A stretch of DNA of 64,000 nucleotides from Myxococcales bacterium (GCA_016707895.1 JADJGV010000020.1:62001-126000); one strand, 5' to 3'; positions 12,933-23,046 are shown, counted from the stretch's first letter. The notes: a model not told the origin generated them from the sequence alone. Numbers and translations are program-made.

Positions 12933-13751
12933 TCAGCCGGTCGGCCCGACCGCGGCGCCGGTGAGCCAGCGCTCGATCAGCCAGTCGTCGGCGGCGCCGG
13001 CGGCGGTGATCAGCGGCGAGACGAAGTAGCCCTTGGGCCGCGACGCGGCGATCGCCGGCGAGGTCGCGAGCGGCTCCGAGGTGACGACCGCGTCGCCCAG
13101 GTAGCTCGCGTGCACGAAGCGGACGACTTCGAGGAGGTTCGTCGCCGAACCCTCCCGGCCGTCGGCGCCGCGCACGACGACCAGGCCGACGTGGTTGGCC
13201 AGGCCGATGACGTAGACGCCGTCGCCGAGCGCCGCGATCCGCGTGGCCAGCTCGGCGGGCGGGATGCTGAGGAAGCGGTGGACCTCGCCGCGGCCGCCGA
13301 CCAGGCTCTGCTGGATGCGCAGCGCCGCGGCCTGGCCCAGCTTGAAGCGATCGTGCAGGCGGAACCCGGCGCCGCCCAGCACCGCGCCGACGAAGTAGCT
13401 GCACGAGATGGTCTGATCGGGCGCGAACGGCCGGGTCGCGGTGCTGTCGCGGCCCATGCCCCACCGCATGCCGAACCACGCCGGCGCGAGCTCGTCGGTG
13501 ATCGCCGCCAGCAGCGCGGCGCTGGCCCGATCGCGGATCGCCGCGCGGGCCGCGGGCGTCTCGGCCGCGCGCCACGCGGCGGCCAGCTCGGCGCGGGTGT
13601 CGGCCAGCGCCGCGACCGCGCGATCCCAGGACGCGCCGCGCGCGTCGACGTCGATCGCCGCGGCCGCCGGGGGCGCCGGCGCCGGCTGCGAGCGCGCGGG
13701 CTCGGAGCGGCACGCGAGGGTCAGGGCCAGCGCGACGAGGGCAGGGCGCAT
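12933..13751 (-). CDS. Lipoprotein with a papain/NlpC-like Cys-His arrangement
   Basis: A 272-residue predicted lipoprotein (LALTLAC, Cys14). The central sequence TISCSYFVGAVLGGAGF followed about 70 residues later by LANHVGLVVV resembles the catalytic Cys and His of NlpC/P60- or CHAP-like peptidases and amidases. A role in cell-wall peptide cleavage is an inference; the family is not firmly recognised. It is transcribed convergently with the preceding gene. Confidence 0.6.
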   Translation of the reverse strand: MRPALVALALTLACRSEPARSQPAPAPPAAAAIDVDARGASWDRAVAALADTRAELAAAWRAAETPAARAAIRDRASAALLAAITDELAPAWFGMRWGMGRDSTATRPFAPDQTISCSYFVGAVLGGAGFRLHDRFKLGQAAALRIQQSLVGGRGEVHRFLSIPPAELATRIAALGDGVYVIGLANHVGLVVVRGADGREGSATNLLEVVRFVHASYLGDAVVTSEPLATSPAIAASRPKGYFVSPLITAAGAADDWLIERWLTGAAVGPTG

Positions 13752-13791
13752 GGCCCGCCAACGCGCGGGCGCCCCGGTTCATTCCAGGGGT

Positions 13792-15046
13792 TCATTCCAC
13801 CGGCTGGTCGCCCACGCCGCTGGCCTCGACCGCGGCGGCCAGCGCCAGCAGCGCCAGCTCGCTGCCGGCCGCGCCGACGAACATGATCGACAGCGGCCGG
13901 CCGCGATCGTCGACGCCGCTGGGCACCGCGATCGCCGGCGAGCAGCGCCCGCGACAGCGCCGGCGGCGGGATCGCGGTCGTGGGCATCGCGAGGATCGGC
14001 GCGCGGTCCAGCGCCCGCGCGGTGGCGTCCATCAGCGCGGCGCGCTGCGCGTGCAGCCGCGCGACGTCGGCGGGGGCGAACGCGCGGCCGAGCGCGACGT
14101 TCATGCGCCCGGCCGGCGACAGCGGGCGCGCCGCGTCGGGGCTCTCCGCCAGCTCGATCGCGCCGATCATGCCGCCCAGCAGCGTCACGCGATCGGCGCC
14201 GGCGATCTCGACCGGCTCGATCGGCGCGCCCAGCGCGGCCAGCGCCCGCGCGAACGCGCGCTGGATCGATCGACACGCGCGCGCCGGGCCGAGTTGACGC
14301 ACGATCCCCAGCCGCGCTGGCACCGCCGCGGCCACGTCGCGCACCGGCTGATCGGCCATCACCTGCCACAGCCGCGCGCAGTCGGCGACCGTGCGTGCGA
14401 TCGGGCCGCACACGTCGAGCGTGCGCACCGGCGTGCGGTAGCCGTGGGCCAGCCACGCCGCGCGCCCCGGCTTGAGCCCGACCAGGCCGCAGTACGCCGC
14501 CGGGATGCGCACGCTGCCCAGGCCGTCGGAGCCCAGGCCGTAGCGGGCCAGCCCCGACGCCACCGCCACCGCGGTGCCGGTCGACGAGCCGCCTGGGAAG
14601 TACCCGGGCGCGCGCGGGTTGCGCGGCATCGGCCACGGCATCAGCGCGCCGACGCCGTCCATGCCCAGCTCGGTCGGCTTGGTCTTGCCGATCACCCGGC
14701 CGCCGGCCGCGCGCACCCGCGCCACCATCGTCGCGTCGGCGTCGGCGATCGGCGCGCCGCCCAGCACGCCGCCGGTGGTCGGCTGGCCCGCCACGTCGAT
14801 CGCGTCCTTGACCACCACCGCGGCGTCGTCGAGCGCGCCGCGGCCGGTCGGCGCCAGCGCCAGCGCGCACACCAGCGGCGACGGCGCCTCGTCGGCGAGC
14901 CCCGGCTCGGGCGCGCGGGCGGCGATCCGCTCGACGGTCACCAGCGGCAGCGAGGTGTCGGCCAGGCGCGCCAGCGCGCGGCCGGGCGCGCGGCGGGCCA
15001 GGAAGCGCGCGGACAGCGCCAGGAACCTGTGATCGGCGACCGGCAT
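13792..15046 (-). pseudogene. Amidase-signature-family gene with frameshift and internal loss
   Basis: The N-terminal 360 codons encode a good amidase: VVVKDAIDVAGQPTTGG (catalytic Lys), GGSSTGTAVAVASG (signature Ser) and GSVRIPAAYCGLVGLKPG (nucleophile Ser). After IPPPALSRALLAG (about 13935-13957) the frame fails. The true C-terminus, AVPSGVDDRGRPLSIMFVG to stop at 13792, is in another frame. About 50 residues expected between these parts are absent, so this looks like a deletion with frameshift rather than a single miscalled base, though an assembly error cannot be excluded. It is divergent from the downstream flavoprotein gene, 57 bp away. Confidence 0.8.
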
Positions 15047-15103
15047 CGCGCCAGTATGCGCCGATTGGCGTCGGCGCGGCCGGCGCGGATATGCTGCGCG
15101 GCC

Positions 15104-17563
15104 ATGGCCGAACCCGTGCTCCCCTCTCACGCCCGCGTCGTCGTCATCGGCGGCGGCATCATCGGCTGCTCGGTCGCCTACCACCTCGCCCACGCCGGCT
15201 GGAAGGACGTCGTCGTCCTCGAGCGCGACCGCCTGACCTCGGGCACGACCTGGCACGCCGCCGGCCTGATGGTCACGTTCGGCTCGACGTCGGAGACCTC
15301 GACCGAGCTGCGCAAGTACACCCGCGATCTGTACGCGCGCCTGGAAGCCGAGACCGGCCAGGCCACCGGCCTCAGGCAGTGCGGCTTCATCGAGGTCGCC
15401 GCCGATCGCGATCGCCTCGAGGAGTACCGCCGGGTGTCGGCGTTCAACCGCTACCTCGGCATCGACGTGCAGGAGATCTCGCCGCGCGAGGTCGGCGAGC
15501 TGTTCCCGATCGCGCGCACCGACGACCTGCTCGCCGGCTTCTACGTCAAGGACGACGGCCGGGTCGATCCGGTCGACGTGACGATGGCGCTGGCCAAGGG
15601 CGCGCGCCTGGCCGGCGCGACGCTGATCGAGGGCGTCGCCGCCACCGGCGTCACCACCCGCCAGGGCGCGGTCACCGGCGTCACCACCAGCCACGGCACG
15701 ATCGGCTGCGAGTACGTCGTCAACTGCGCCGGCATGTGGGCGCGGCAGCTGGGCGAGGCGAGCGGCGTCGTCATCCCCAACCAGGCCGCCGAGCACTACT
15801 ACCTGATCACCGAGGCGGTGCCCGGCATCTCGGCCGGCTGGCCGGTGCTCGAGGACCCGGGCTCGTACGGCTACTTCCGCGAGGAGGTCGGCGGCCTGAT
15901 GATCGGCATGTTCGAGCCGGTGTGCGCGCCGTGGCAGGTCGAGGGCATCCCGCCCGACTTCTCGTTCGGGTCGCTGCCGCCCGACTGGGAGCGCATGGGC
16001 CCGTACCTCGAGAAGGCCATGGCCCGGGTGCCGATCAGCGAGAAGATCGGCATCAAGAAGTTCTTCTGCGGCCCCGAGTCGTTCACGCCCGACCTGCGGC
16101 CGTGCGTCGGCGAGGCCCCCGAGCTGCGCGGCTACTTCGTCGCCGCCGGCCTCAACTCGATCGGCATCCTCACCGGCGGCGGCATGGGCCGCGTCATCGC
16201 GCACTGGATCACCACCGGCCGGCCCGACGTCGACGTCACCGCGATGCACGTCGATCGCCTGCAGGCCTACCAGGCCAACCCCGAGTATCGCCGGACCCGC
16301 ACCGTCGAGTCGCTCGGCATGGTCTACCAGTGCCACTACCCGACCCGATCGATGACCACCGCGCGCGGCGCCAAGCGCTCGGCGCTGCACGATCGCCTGG
16401 CGGCGCGCGGCGCCTACTTCCGCGACGTCAGCGGCTGGGAGGGCGCCGACTGGTACGCGCCGCCCGGCGTCGAGCCGGTGTCGGAGCTGACCTGGGGCCG
16501 GCCGAGCTGGTTCGGCTACTGGGCCGAGGAGCACCGCGCCGCGCGCGAGGGCGTGATCCTGATGGACATGTCGTTCATGTCGAAGTTCCTGGTGCAGGGG
16601 CGCGACGCCGGCAAGGTGCTCGACTGGGTCTCGGCCAACAAGGTCGACGGCGCCCCCGGCGTGATCACCTACACGCAGTGGCTCAACGCCGGCGGCACGC
16701 TCGAGGCCGATCTCACCGTCACCAAGCTGGCCGACGATCGGTTCTGGGTGGTGGCGTCGGACACCGTGCCGCGCCACGTGCAGGCGTGGCTGGCCCGGCA
16801 CACGCCGGCCGACGCCCACTGCGTCGTCACCGACGTCACCTCGGGCTGGTGCCAGCTCAACGTGCAGGGGCCGCGGTCGCGCGAGCTGATGGCGGCGGTG
16901 ACCTCGGTCGACCTGAGCAACGCCGCGTTCCCGTTCCGCGCCGCGCGCGAGATCGACGTCGGCTTCGCGCGGGTCCTGTGCGTGCGCATCACCTACCTCG
17001 GCGAGCTGGGCTACGAGCTGTACATCCCGACCGAGCAGGCGGTGCACGTCTACGAGCGGCTGCTCGCGGCCGGCGCGCCGCTCGGCGTCCGGCATGCCGG
17101 GCTCAAGGCGCTGGCGTCCTTGCGCCTCGAGAAGGCCTACCGCGACTACGGCCACGACATCGACAACACCGACACCGTGCTCGAGGTCGGGCTGGGCTTC
17201 GCGGTCGACCTCGGCAAGCCGGGTGGCTTCCTCGGCAAGGACGCGGTGCTGGCGCAGAAGGCCGCCGGGCCGCTGCGCAAGCGGCTGGTGCAGCTGCGCG
17301 TGCTCGATCCGGCGCCGCTGTTGTTCCACGCCGAGGTGGTGTGGCGCGACGATCGCCCGGTCGGCTACGTGCGCGCCGGCAGCTACGGCCACACGCTGGG
17401 CGGCGCGGTCGGCCTGGCGATGGTCGACGCCGGCGGCGCGCCGGTCGACGCCGCGTACCTGTCCAGCGGCGCCTGGTCGATCGACATCGCCGGCACCCGC
17501 TACCCGATCGCGGTGTCGCTGAAGCCGATGTACGACCCCGACAGCGGCCGGGTGAAGCAGTAG
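15104..17563 (+). CDS. FAD-dependent sarcosine/dimethylglycine dehydrogenase-like protein with GcvT domain
   Basis: An 819-residue two-part flavoenzyme. Residues 10-400 are a DAO-type FAD domain: VVVIGGGIIGCSVAYHLA binds FAD, with SGTTWHAAGL after it and GLNSIGILTGGGMGR near its end. A linker domain (FAO_M) follows. The C-terminal 380 residues are GcvT-like folate-binding domains (LNVQGPRSRELM, ITYLGELGYELYIP, KAYRDYGHDIDNTDT). Eukaryotic and bacterial relatives oxidatively demethylate sarcosine or dimethylglycine and pass the one-carbon unit to tetrahydrofolate; the substrate here is undetermined. The divergent neighbour is a damaged amidase. Confidence 0.87.
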   Translation: MAEPVLPSHARVVVIGGGIIGCSVAYHLAHAGWKDVVVLERDRLTSGTTWHAAGLMVTFGSTSETSTELRKYTRDLYARLEAETGQATGLRQCGFIEVAADRDRLEEYRRVSAFNRYLGIDVQEISPREVGELFPIARTDDLLAGFYVKDDGRVDPVDVTMALAKGARLAGATLIEGVAATGVTTRQGAVTGVTTSHGTIGCEYVVNCAGMWARQLGEASGVVIPNQAAEHYYLITEAVPGISAGWPVLEDPGSYGYFREEVGGLMIGMFEPVCAPWQVEGIPPDFSFGSLPPDWERMGPYLEKAMARVPISEKIGIKKFFCGPESFTPDLRPCVGEAPELRGYFVAAGLNSIGILTGGGMGRVIAHWITTGRPDVDVTAMHVDRLQAYQANPEYRRTRTVESLGMVYQCHYPTRSMTTARGAKRSALHDRLAARGAYFRDVSGWEGADWYAPPGVEPVSELTWGRPSWFGYWAEEHRAAREGVILMDMSFMSKFLVQGRDAGKVLDWVSANKVDGAPGVITYTQWLNAGGTLEADLTVTKLADDRFWVVASDTVPRHVQAWLARHTPADAHCVVTDVTSGWCQLNVQGPRSRELMAAVTSVDLSNAAFPFRAAREIDVGFARVLCVRITYLGELGYELYIPTEQAVHVYERLLAAGAPLGVRHAGLKALASLRLEKAYRDYGHDIDNTDTVLEVGLGFAVDLGKPGGFLGKDAVLAQKAAGPLRKRLVQLRVLDPAPLLFHAEVVWRDDRPVGYVRAGSYGHTLGGAVGLAMVDAGGAPVDAAYLSSGAWSIDIAGTRYPIAVSLKPMYDPDSGRVKQ

Positions 17564-18463
17564 CTAGCCGCCGACGCGGTTGCGGCCGGCCTGCTTGGCC
17601 GCGTAGAGCGCGCGATCGGCGGCGCCGACCAGCTCGTCGGCGGTGCCGACGCCGGGCGTCAGCGCGGCGGCGCCGATCGACACCGTGACCTGCAGCGGCT
17701 CGCCGCCGCCGTCGTGCTCGATCCGCAGCTCCTCGACCTTGCGCCGCAGGCGCTCGCCCAGCAGCAGCGCTTGATCGAGCGCGGTCGCGCGCAGGATGAC
17801 CACGAACTCCTCGCCGCCGACCCGGGCCACGACGTCCTCGTTGCGGATCGCCCGGGCCAGGGCCTGGGCGACGCTGGCCAGGACGGTGTCGCCGACCAGG
17901 TGGCCGCGCTGATCGTTGACCCGCTTGAAGTGGTCGACGTCGATCATCAGCAGCGCGAGCTGGCTGCCGTGGCGGTGGGCGAACCGCAGCTCGGCGTCGA
18001 GGCGCTCGTCGAAGTAGCGCTTGTTGTACAGGCGGGTCAGCGGGTCGCGCAGCGCCGACACCACGACCCGCTCCTGGAACGAGTCGTCGAGCGCGTCGTG
18101 GTAGGTGAACTTGACGATCGACGACCGGCCGACGTGGATCTTGTCGCCGTCCTCGAGCCGGACCGGGCCGGTCACCTTGATCCCGTTGACGAAGGTGCCG
18201 TTGCGGCTGCCCAGGTCCTCGATCCAGATGCCGCCCTCGCCGGGGCGGATGCGCGCGTGGTGCCGCGACACGCCGTCGTCGTCGACGCACAGCTCGGCGC
18301 GCAGGCTGCGGCCGATGATCAGCTCGCGGCCCTCGATGCGGACCAGCGTGCCGACCCGTGGGCCCGCCAGCACCACCAGCGACGCGCGATCGCGGACCGT
18401 GGTGCTCGGGCTCGGCACCTCGGTCTCGTGCGTGACGTTGGTGTCGGAGTCCCAGTCGGTCAA
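17564..18463 (-). CDS. FHA-GGDEF diguanylate cyclase
   Basis: A 299-residue protein with an FHA domain at about 30-125 (IIGRSLRAELCVDDDGVSRH, LGSRNGTFVNG) and a GGDEF domain at about 135-299. The active site is RVGGEEF, preceded by DPLTRLYNKRYF and MIDVDHFKRVND, so it should make cyclic di-GMP. FHA domains bind phosphothreonine, so input from one of the Ser/Thr kinases is plausible. No RxxD inhibitory site directly before GGEEF is obvious. The start appears to be TTG at 18463, in the same direction as and 33 bp after the preceding lipoprotein gene. Confidence 0.88.
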   Translation of the reverse strand: MTDWDSDTNVTHETEVPSPSTTVRDRASLVVLAGPRVGTLVRIEGRELIIGRSLRAELCVDDDGVSRHHARIRPGEGGIWIEDLGSRNGTFVNGIKVTGPVRLEDGDKIHVGRSSIVKFTYHDALDDSFQERVVVSALRDPLTRLYNKRYFDERLDAELRFAHRHGSQLALLMIDVDHFKRVNDQRGHLVGDTVLASVAQALARAIRNEDVVARVGGEEFVVILRATALDQALLLGERLRRKVEELRIEHDGGGEPLQVTVSIGAAALTPGVGTADELVGAADRALYAAKQAGRNRVGG

Positions 18464-18496
18464 CCGCTGGACTGTAGGGGGCCGTCGCGCCGGTGG

Positions 18497-19249
18497 TCAA
18501 TGCAGCGGTGGGGCTACGAGGACGACCGAGGCGTCGTCGAGATCGCGCACCCAGCCGACCGCCGCGATCGCGCCGTCGGGGCCGCGCGCCACCGCCCGCG
18601 CCGCGCCGGCGAAGCGCGCCACGACCACGCCGTCGAGCACGACCTCGTGGCCGCGGATCTCCGGTGGCGCGGCCGTCGTCGCGCCGACAACCAGGGCCGG
18701 CAGGGTGAGCCGCACCGCGCGGCCGGCGGCGCGCGCGACCACCGTCGGCCCGTCGACGCGCAGCGCGGCGATCGGCTGATCGGCGACCGCCACGCATTGC
18801 AGGAGCGCGCCGTCGCGGCGGCGGCGCAGGCACAGCGCGCCGGTCGCGTCGCCGATCACGAGGTTGCCATCGGCGGTCGCGGCCAGCGCGGTCACCGCGG
18901 CGCCGATCGGCCAGGTCGCCTCGACCGCGCCGGTCGCCAACCCGATCGCCCGCACCGCGCGGTCTGCGCCGCCGACCCAGGCCTGGCCGTCGACCACCGC
19001 CAGCGCCGGCAGGTCGCGCTCGGCGGGGCCGAGATCGTGGCGGGCGCGGGCGGCGCCGCTGCGCGGATCGCGCACCACCAGCGCGAACCGCAGGTCGAGC
19101 TCGATCGTGCACAGCGCGCCGTCGCCGAACGCCACCGCGTAGCCCAGCGTGCCGCGCTCGATCACCCGCGCGGTCGACGGCGCGGCGCGCCCGGCGCAGC
19201 CGACCGCCAGCGTCGCCGCTAGGACGGCGAGCCGGTGCCGCCGATCCAT
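18497..19249 (-). CDS. Predicted beta-propeller-like lipoprotein
   Basis: A 250-residue protein with a lipoprotein signal (LAATLAVGC, Cys18) followed by repeated short beta-rich units of PQQ/WD type (AVAFGDGALCTIELD, AVVDGQAWVGGADRAV, ALAATADGNLVIGDATGAL). No enzymatic motif is seen. The ATG at 19249 overlaps the end of ispA by 31 bp, so it belongs to the same operon. Function unknown. Confidence 0.65.
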   Translation of the reverse strand: MDRRHRLAVLAATLAVGCAGRAAPSTARVIERGTLGYAVAFGDGALCTIELDLRFALVVRDPRSGAARARHDLGPAERDLPALAVVDGQAWVGGADRAVRAIGLATGAVEATWPIGAAVTALAATADGNLVIGDATGALCLRRRRDGALLQCVAVADQPIAALRVDGPTVVARAAGRAVRLTLPALVVGATTAAPPEIRGHEVVLDGVVVARFAGAARAVARGPDGAIAAVGWVRDLDDASVVLVAPPLH

Positions 19250-20069
19250 GTCGCCAGCTCGACCAGCACCTGCGCCGCCGGCCCCAGCCCGGCGGCCAGC
19301 GTCGCGGCCTCGGCGCCCAGCTCGTGGGCGCGGCGGGCGGCGGCGACCGCGTGCTCGGTCAGCTCGCCGTCGTCGCGATCGTCGGCGTGCTGGAACGCGA
19401 TCCCGATCGCCATGCCGTAGCGGGCCAGCGCGGCGCGGTGCGCGTCGGGCGCGCCGGCGGCGATCGCCCCCAGCTCGGCGGCGGCGGCGAACAGCGCGCC
19501 GGTCTTCTTGGCGTGCAGGTCCTCGATCGTCGCCAGGTCGGTGCTCGGGTGCTCGCCCAGCGTCAGGTCGATCGCCTGGCCGGCCAGGAGCTCGGCCGCG
19601 CCGGCCCGGGCCGCCAGGGTCGCGACCGCCGCGCCGGCGCGCGGGCCCAGCTCGGCGAGGCAGGCGAAGGCCATCGTCAACAGGCCGTCGCCGGCGAGGA
19701 TCGCGATCGCCTCGCCGAACGCGATGTGCACCGTCGGGCGGCCGCGGCGCTCGTCGTCGTCGTCCATCGCCGGCAGGTCGTCGTGGACCAGCGTGTACGC
19801 GTGCAACAGCTCGATCGCGATCGCCGCGGGCAGCGCGCTCGAGTCGTCGCCGCCGCACGCCGCCGCGGCTGCCAGCACCAGCGCCGGGCGCAGCCGCTTG
19901 CCGGGGCCGGTGGCGGCGTAGTGCATCGCGGCGCGCAGCCGCCCGGGATCGACCCCGGGCACGGCGAGCCGGTGCTCGAGGTCGGTGTCGACGCGCGCGC
20001 GGGCGGCGTCGAGGAACTCGCGGAGCCGCCCAGGGGCGGCGCGGGGATCGAGCGTGACCGGCGGGGTGC

Positions 20070-20073
<4 letters not shown>
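19219..20073 (-). CDS. ispA: Polyprenyl (farnesyl/geranylgeranyl) diphosphate synthase
   Basis: A 284-residue trans-isoprenyl diphosphate synthase that condenses isopentenyl diphosphate with an allylic primer. The first Asp-rich motif is HDDLPAMDDDD, the bacterial FPP synthase form with four residues between Asp pairs. The second is QHADDRDDGE. GPGKRLRPALVLA and GQAIDLTLGE are also diagnostic. It overlaps the response regulator stop by ATGA. The operon order xseB-(regulator)-ispA echoes the widespread xseB-ispA linkage; dxs is not seen here. Confidence 0.93.
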
Positions 20074-20464
<391 letters not shown>

Positions 20465-20468
<4 letters not shown>

Positions 20469-20710
20469 GGCTCGTCGGTGACCGCCTCGTCGAGCGGGAC
20501 CGACTGCGACCCGCCCGCGACCAGCAGCTCCACGCGCTTCTCCGCGCCGTCGAGCAGCTCGTGGCCGCGCCGCGCCAGCGCGATGCCATCCTCGTAGGCG
20601 GTCAGCGAGTCCTCGAGGGACAGCTGGCCGGCCTCGAGGTGCTCGACCACCTTGCGCAGGCGGGCGAGGACCGCGTCGAAGCCATCGTCGGGAGCACGCT
20701 CGGGCGCCAT
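20465..20710 (-). CDS. xseB: Exodeoxyribonuclease VII small subunit
   Basis: An 81-residue coiled-coil protein matching XseB: FDAVLARLRKVVEHLEAGQL, then SLEDSLTAYEDGIALAR. It partners XseA in a single-strand exonuclease; xseA is not in the window. ATG 20710 is chosen, with an alternative in-frame ATG at 20719. It is the first gene of a minus-strand operon that continues into the response regulator, ispA, the lipoprotein and probably the GGDEF gene. Confidence 0.92.
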
Positions 20711-20804
20711 CGCGATCATTGTACGCCTGTCGGGCGGCGGGATCGGCGTCGTTCTCGTCGCGAAATCGATTGACCTGTCGACGCGTGCCAGGCAAACCAG
20801 GGTC

Positions 20805-21362
20805 ATGCCTGGAACTGCCGCGCGTGGCGCCAAGGGTGGGTCCAAGGAGCGTCCCCGCGTGGCGCCGCCGGTGGCGCCCGCGGGCGACGAGCCGGCCAAG
20901 CGCGACCTGCGCGATCTCAAGGCGCGGTGGCAGACCTACCTGAGCGACAAGCGCCTCAACACCACCGCCCAGCGCGAGGCGATCGTCGAGCAGTTCTTCC
21001 GCGCGCCCGAGCACATCTCGATCGAGGAGCTGCTGTCCCGGGTCCGGCGCCGCCACCCCAAGGTCGGCTACGCCACCGTCTACCGCACGCTCAAGCTGCT
21101 GGTCGACGCGGCGCTGGCCAGCGAGCGCCAGTTCGGCGACGGCCAGGCGCGCTACGAGGTGGCCGGCGATCACCACGATCACCTGATCTGCGCCAAGTGC
21201 GCCCTCATCCTCGAGTTCGAGGACGAGGAGATCGAGCGCCTCCAGGAGCGCATCGCCCAGCGGCTGGGAGGCTTCGCCGTGATCCGCCACCGCCACGAGC
21301 TGTACGCCCTGTGCCCGCGCGAGCGCGGCGTCGACGATCGCTGCCCCGGACGCGCGCCGTGA
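20805..21362 (+). CDS. Fur/PerR-family metalloregulator
   Basis: A 185-residue repressor. After a roughly 40-residue basic N-terminal extension come the winged helix (LNTTAQREAIVEQFF, VGYATVYRTLKLLVDA) and dimer/metal domain. Metal ligands are visible in DHHDHLICAKC and HRHELYALCP, with a last Cys in DDRCPG. It could be the iron sensor acting at the Fur boxes near 51.96 kb, but a PerR or Zur role is not excluded. Its stop overlaps the following phospholipase-D-like gene by GTGA. Confidence 0.9.
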   Translation: MPGTAARGAKGGSKERPRVAPPVAPAGDEPAKRDLRDLKARWQTYLSDKRLNTTAQREAIVEQFFRAPEHISIEELLSRVRRRHPKVGYATVYRTLKLLVDAALASERQFGDGQARYEVAGDHHDHLICAKCALILEFEDEEIERLQERIAQRLGGFAVIRHRHELYALCPRERGVDDRCPGRAP

Positions 21363-22402
21363 GCCGGCGCGTCGCGGCGCTGGCCGCGCTGATCCTGGCG
21401 GCGCTGATCCTGGCCGCGGTGGCGGCCTGCGGCGGCGACCCCGCCACCGGCGACGACGCCGGCGGCGATCCGATCGACGCCGGCATCGACGCGCCCGGCT
21501 GCGACCCCGAGCGGCCGCGCGCCGTGCCGATCACCGCGGTCACGGTGGGCCCGGCCGCGCTCGAGGACCGCGTCGTCGCGTTCATCGACGGCGCGACCCG
21601 CTCGATCGACGTGCAGATGTACACGTTCACGCTGAATCGCATCGCCGATCGGCTGATCGCCGCCGATCGCCGCGGCGCGCCGGTGCGGGTGCTGCTCGAC
21701 GCCAACCAGCTCGACGCCGGCCTGCGCAGCCGCCTGCAGGGCGGCGGCGTCGAGGTCAAGCTGGCGCCGACCGGCTTCCCCAACGCCCACGCCAAGTACG
21801 TCGTCGTCGACGGCGATCGCCTGCTGATCGAGTCGGGCAACTTCACCGTCGCCGGCATGAGCGATCAGCGCAACTTCGCCGTCGAGGATCGCGATCCCCA
21901 GGACGTGGCCGACGCCGCCGCGGTCTTCGCGGCCGACTGGGCCGGCACCACCGCGACCTTGAGCTGCAGCCGGCTGGTGGTCACGCCCGGCGACTCGCGG
22001 CTGCGGATCCAGACGCTGATCGCCAGCGCCACCACGTCGCTCGACATCGCGCTCTACTACCTGTCCGACACCGCGATCCGCGCCGCGGTGATGACCGCCA
22101 AGAACCGCGGCATCGCGGTGCGGGTGCTGCTGGCCTCGACCGGCGAGATCCCCGAGAACGCGACCACCGCCAGCGCGCTGACCGCCGGCGGCGTGCCGGT
22201 GCGGACGCTGGCCAACCCGGTGCTCCACGCCAAGGTCATCATCGCCGACGGCGCGCGCGCGCTGGTCGGCTCGAACAACATGTCGATCACGTCGCTGCGC
22301 GACAACCGCGAGCTGGGCGTGATCATGCGCGAGCCGGGCCCGGTGGCCGCGGTGCTGGCGCAGTTCAACACCGACTGGAACGCCGGCGTCGCCTGGCCGT
22401 AG
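21359..22402 (+). CDS. Phospholipase-D-like lipoprotein
   Basis: A 347-residue predicted lipoprotein (AAVAAC, Cys24) with an Asp/Gly linker. It has two PLD active-site motifs: HAKYVVVDGDRLLIESGN near residue 144 and HAKVIIADGARALVGSNN near 289. Both have the HxK and downstream Asn of the PLD superfamily, so it is a single-chain two-motif phosphodiesterase. Substrate may be phospholipid or nucleic acid. The GTG start overlaps the Fur-family stop by 4 bases, so coupling to metal status is suggested. Confidence 0.87.
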   Translation: MSRRVAALAALILAALILAAVAACGGDPATGDDAGGDPIDAGIDAPGCDPERPRAVPITAVTVGPAALEDRVVAFIDGATRSIDVQMYTFTLNRIADRLIAADRRGAPVRVLLDANQLDAGLRSRLQGGGVEVKLAPTGFPNAHAKYVVVDGDRLLIESGNFTVAGMSDQRNFAVEDRDPQDVADAAAVFAADWAGTTATLSCSRLVVTPGDSRLRIQTLIASATTSLDIALYYLSDTAIRAAVMTAKNRGIAVRVLLASTGEIPENATTASALTAGGVPVRTLANPVLHAKVIIADGARALVGSNNMSITSLRDNRELGVIMREPGPVAAVLAQFNTDWNAGVAWP

Positions 22403-22412
22403 CGGGTTTCCT

Positions 22413-22485
22413 GGAGGGTCTTTCGTAAGACCCTCCCCCACAAGACGTGGGGCCCCCACCCGAAACGGCCCAGAGCGTTCAGCGC
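22413..22485 (+). repeat. Composite hairpin element, copy 1 (after the PLD-like gene)
   Basis: It begins 10 bp after the stop of the PLD-like gene. First hairpin: GGAGGGTCTT (22413-22422), loop TCGT, then AAGACCCTCC, ten perfect pairs. Second: CCCCAC / AAGAC / GTGGGG at 22436-22452. A conserved tail ACGGCCCAGAGCG follows. The same modules recur near 23.2 kb (minus strand) and 32.1 kb. It probably ends or protects transcripts. Confidence 0.8.
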
Positions 22486-22539
22486 AGTACCGACGCGCAC
22501 ACCGTGATCAGGGCGGCGCCGACGAGGACGCCGCCACGG

Positions 22540-23046
22540 TCAGTGCTTGGCCGCGGCCTGGGCCTTGAGCCGATCGAACTCGGCCTGCTCGCTGCGCGGC
22601 AGCAGGCGCACCAGGCAGCGGCCGGGCTCGCTCGGTAGCTCGCCGATCACGTAGACGTGCTTGTTGCGCCACGCCGCCCACCGCGGGGTGTCCTCGAACG
22701 GCGCGCCGAAGTTCGTCTGCAGCCAGCTCTTGACCGCTCCTTCGTTGCACCCGCGCACCTGCAGCTGGATCTCGATCACCGGCGCCGACGGCTCGGTGCC
22801 GAGGAAGTACAGGTCGACGTCGGCCGGACGGCCCGCCACGCTGACCGGCGGCTGCATGAAGCACCAGGTGCCCTTGCGCCCGTCGGGCAGGTCGGTCGGC
22901 TCGCACCGCCCCGGCGCGTCCTTGAGCGTCGTCTTGCCCACGCGGTACGCCCCGATCCCGCTGTACCCGCTCCGCCCGCCATCACACGCCGCCAGCGCCA
23001 CCACCCCGATCGCCATCGCGCACGCTCTGCCGTTCACGTACTTCAC
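22540..23046 (-). CDS. Small lipoprotein of unknown function
   Basis: A 168-residue predicted lipoprotein (VVALAAC, Cys21) with five further cysteines (RCEPTDL, GTWCFMQ, RGCNEG, GRCLVRL), likely disulfide-bonded in the periplasm. I do not recognise a family. It lies between two convergent copies of the composite hairpin element but reads opposite to the PLD-like gene. Confidence 0.7.
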   Translation of the reverse strand: MKYVNGRACAMAIGVVALAACDGGRSGYSGIGAYRVGKTTLKDAPGRCEPTDLPDGRKGTWCFMQPPVSVAGRPADVDLYFLGTEPSAPVIEIQLQVRGCNEGAVKSWLQTNFGAPFEDTPRWAAWRNKHVYVIGELPSEPGRCLVRLLPRSEQAEFDRLKAQAAAKH

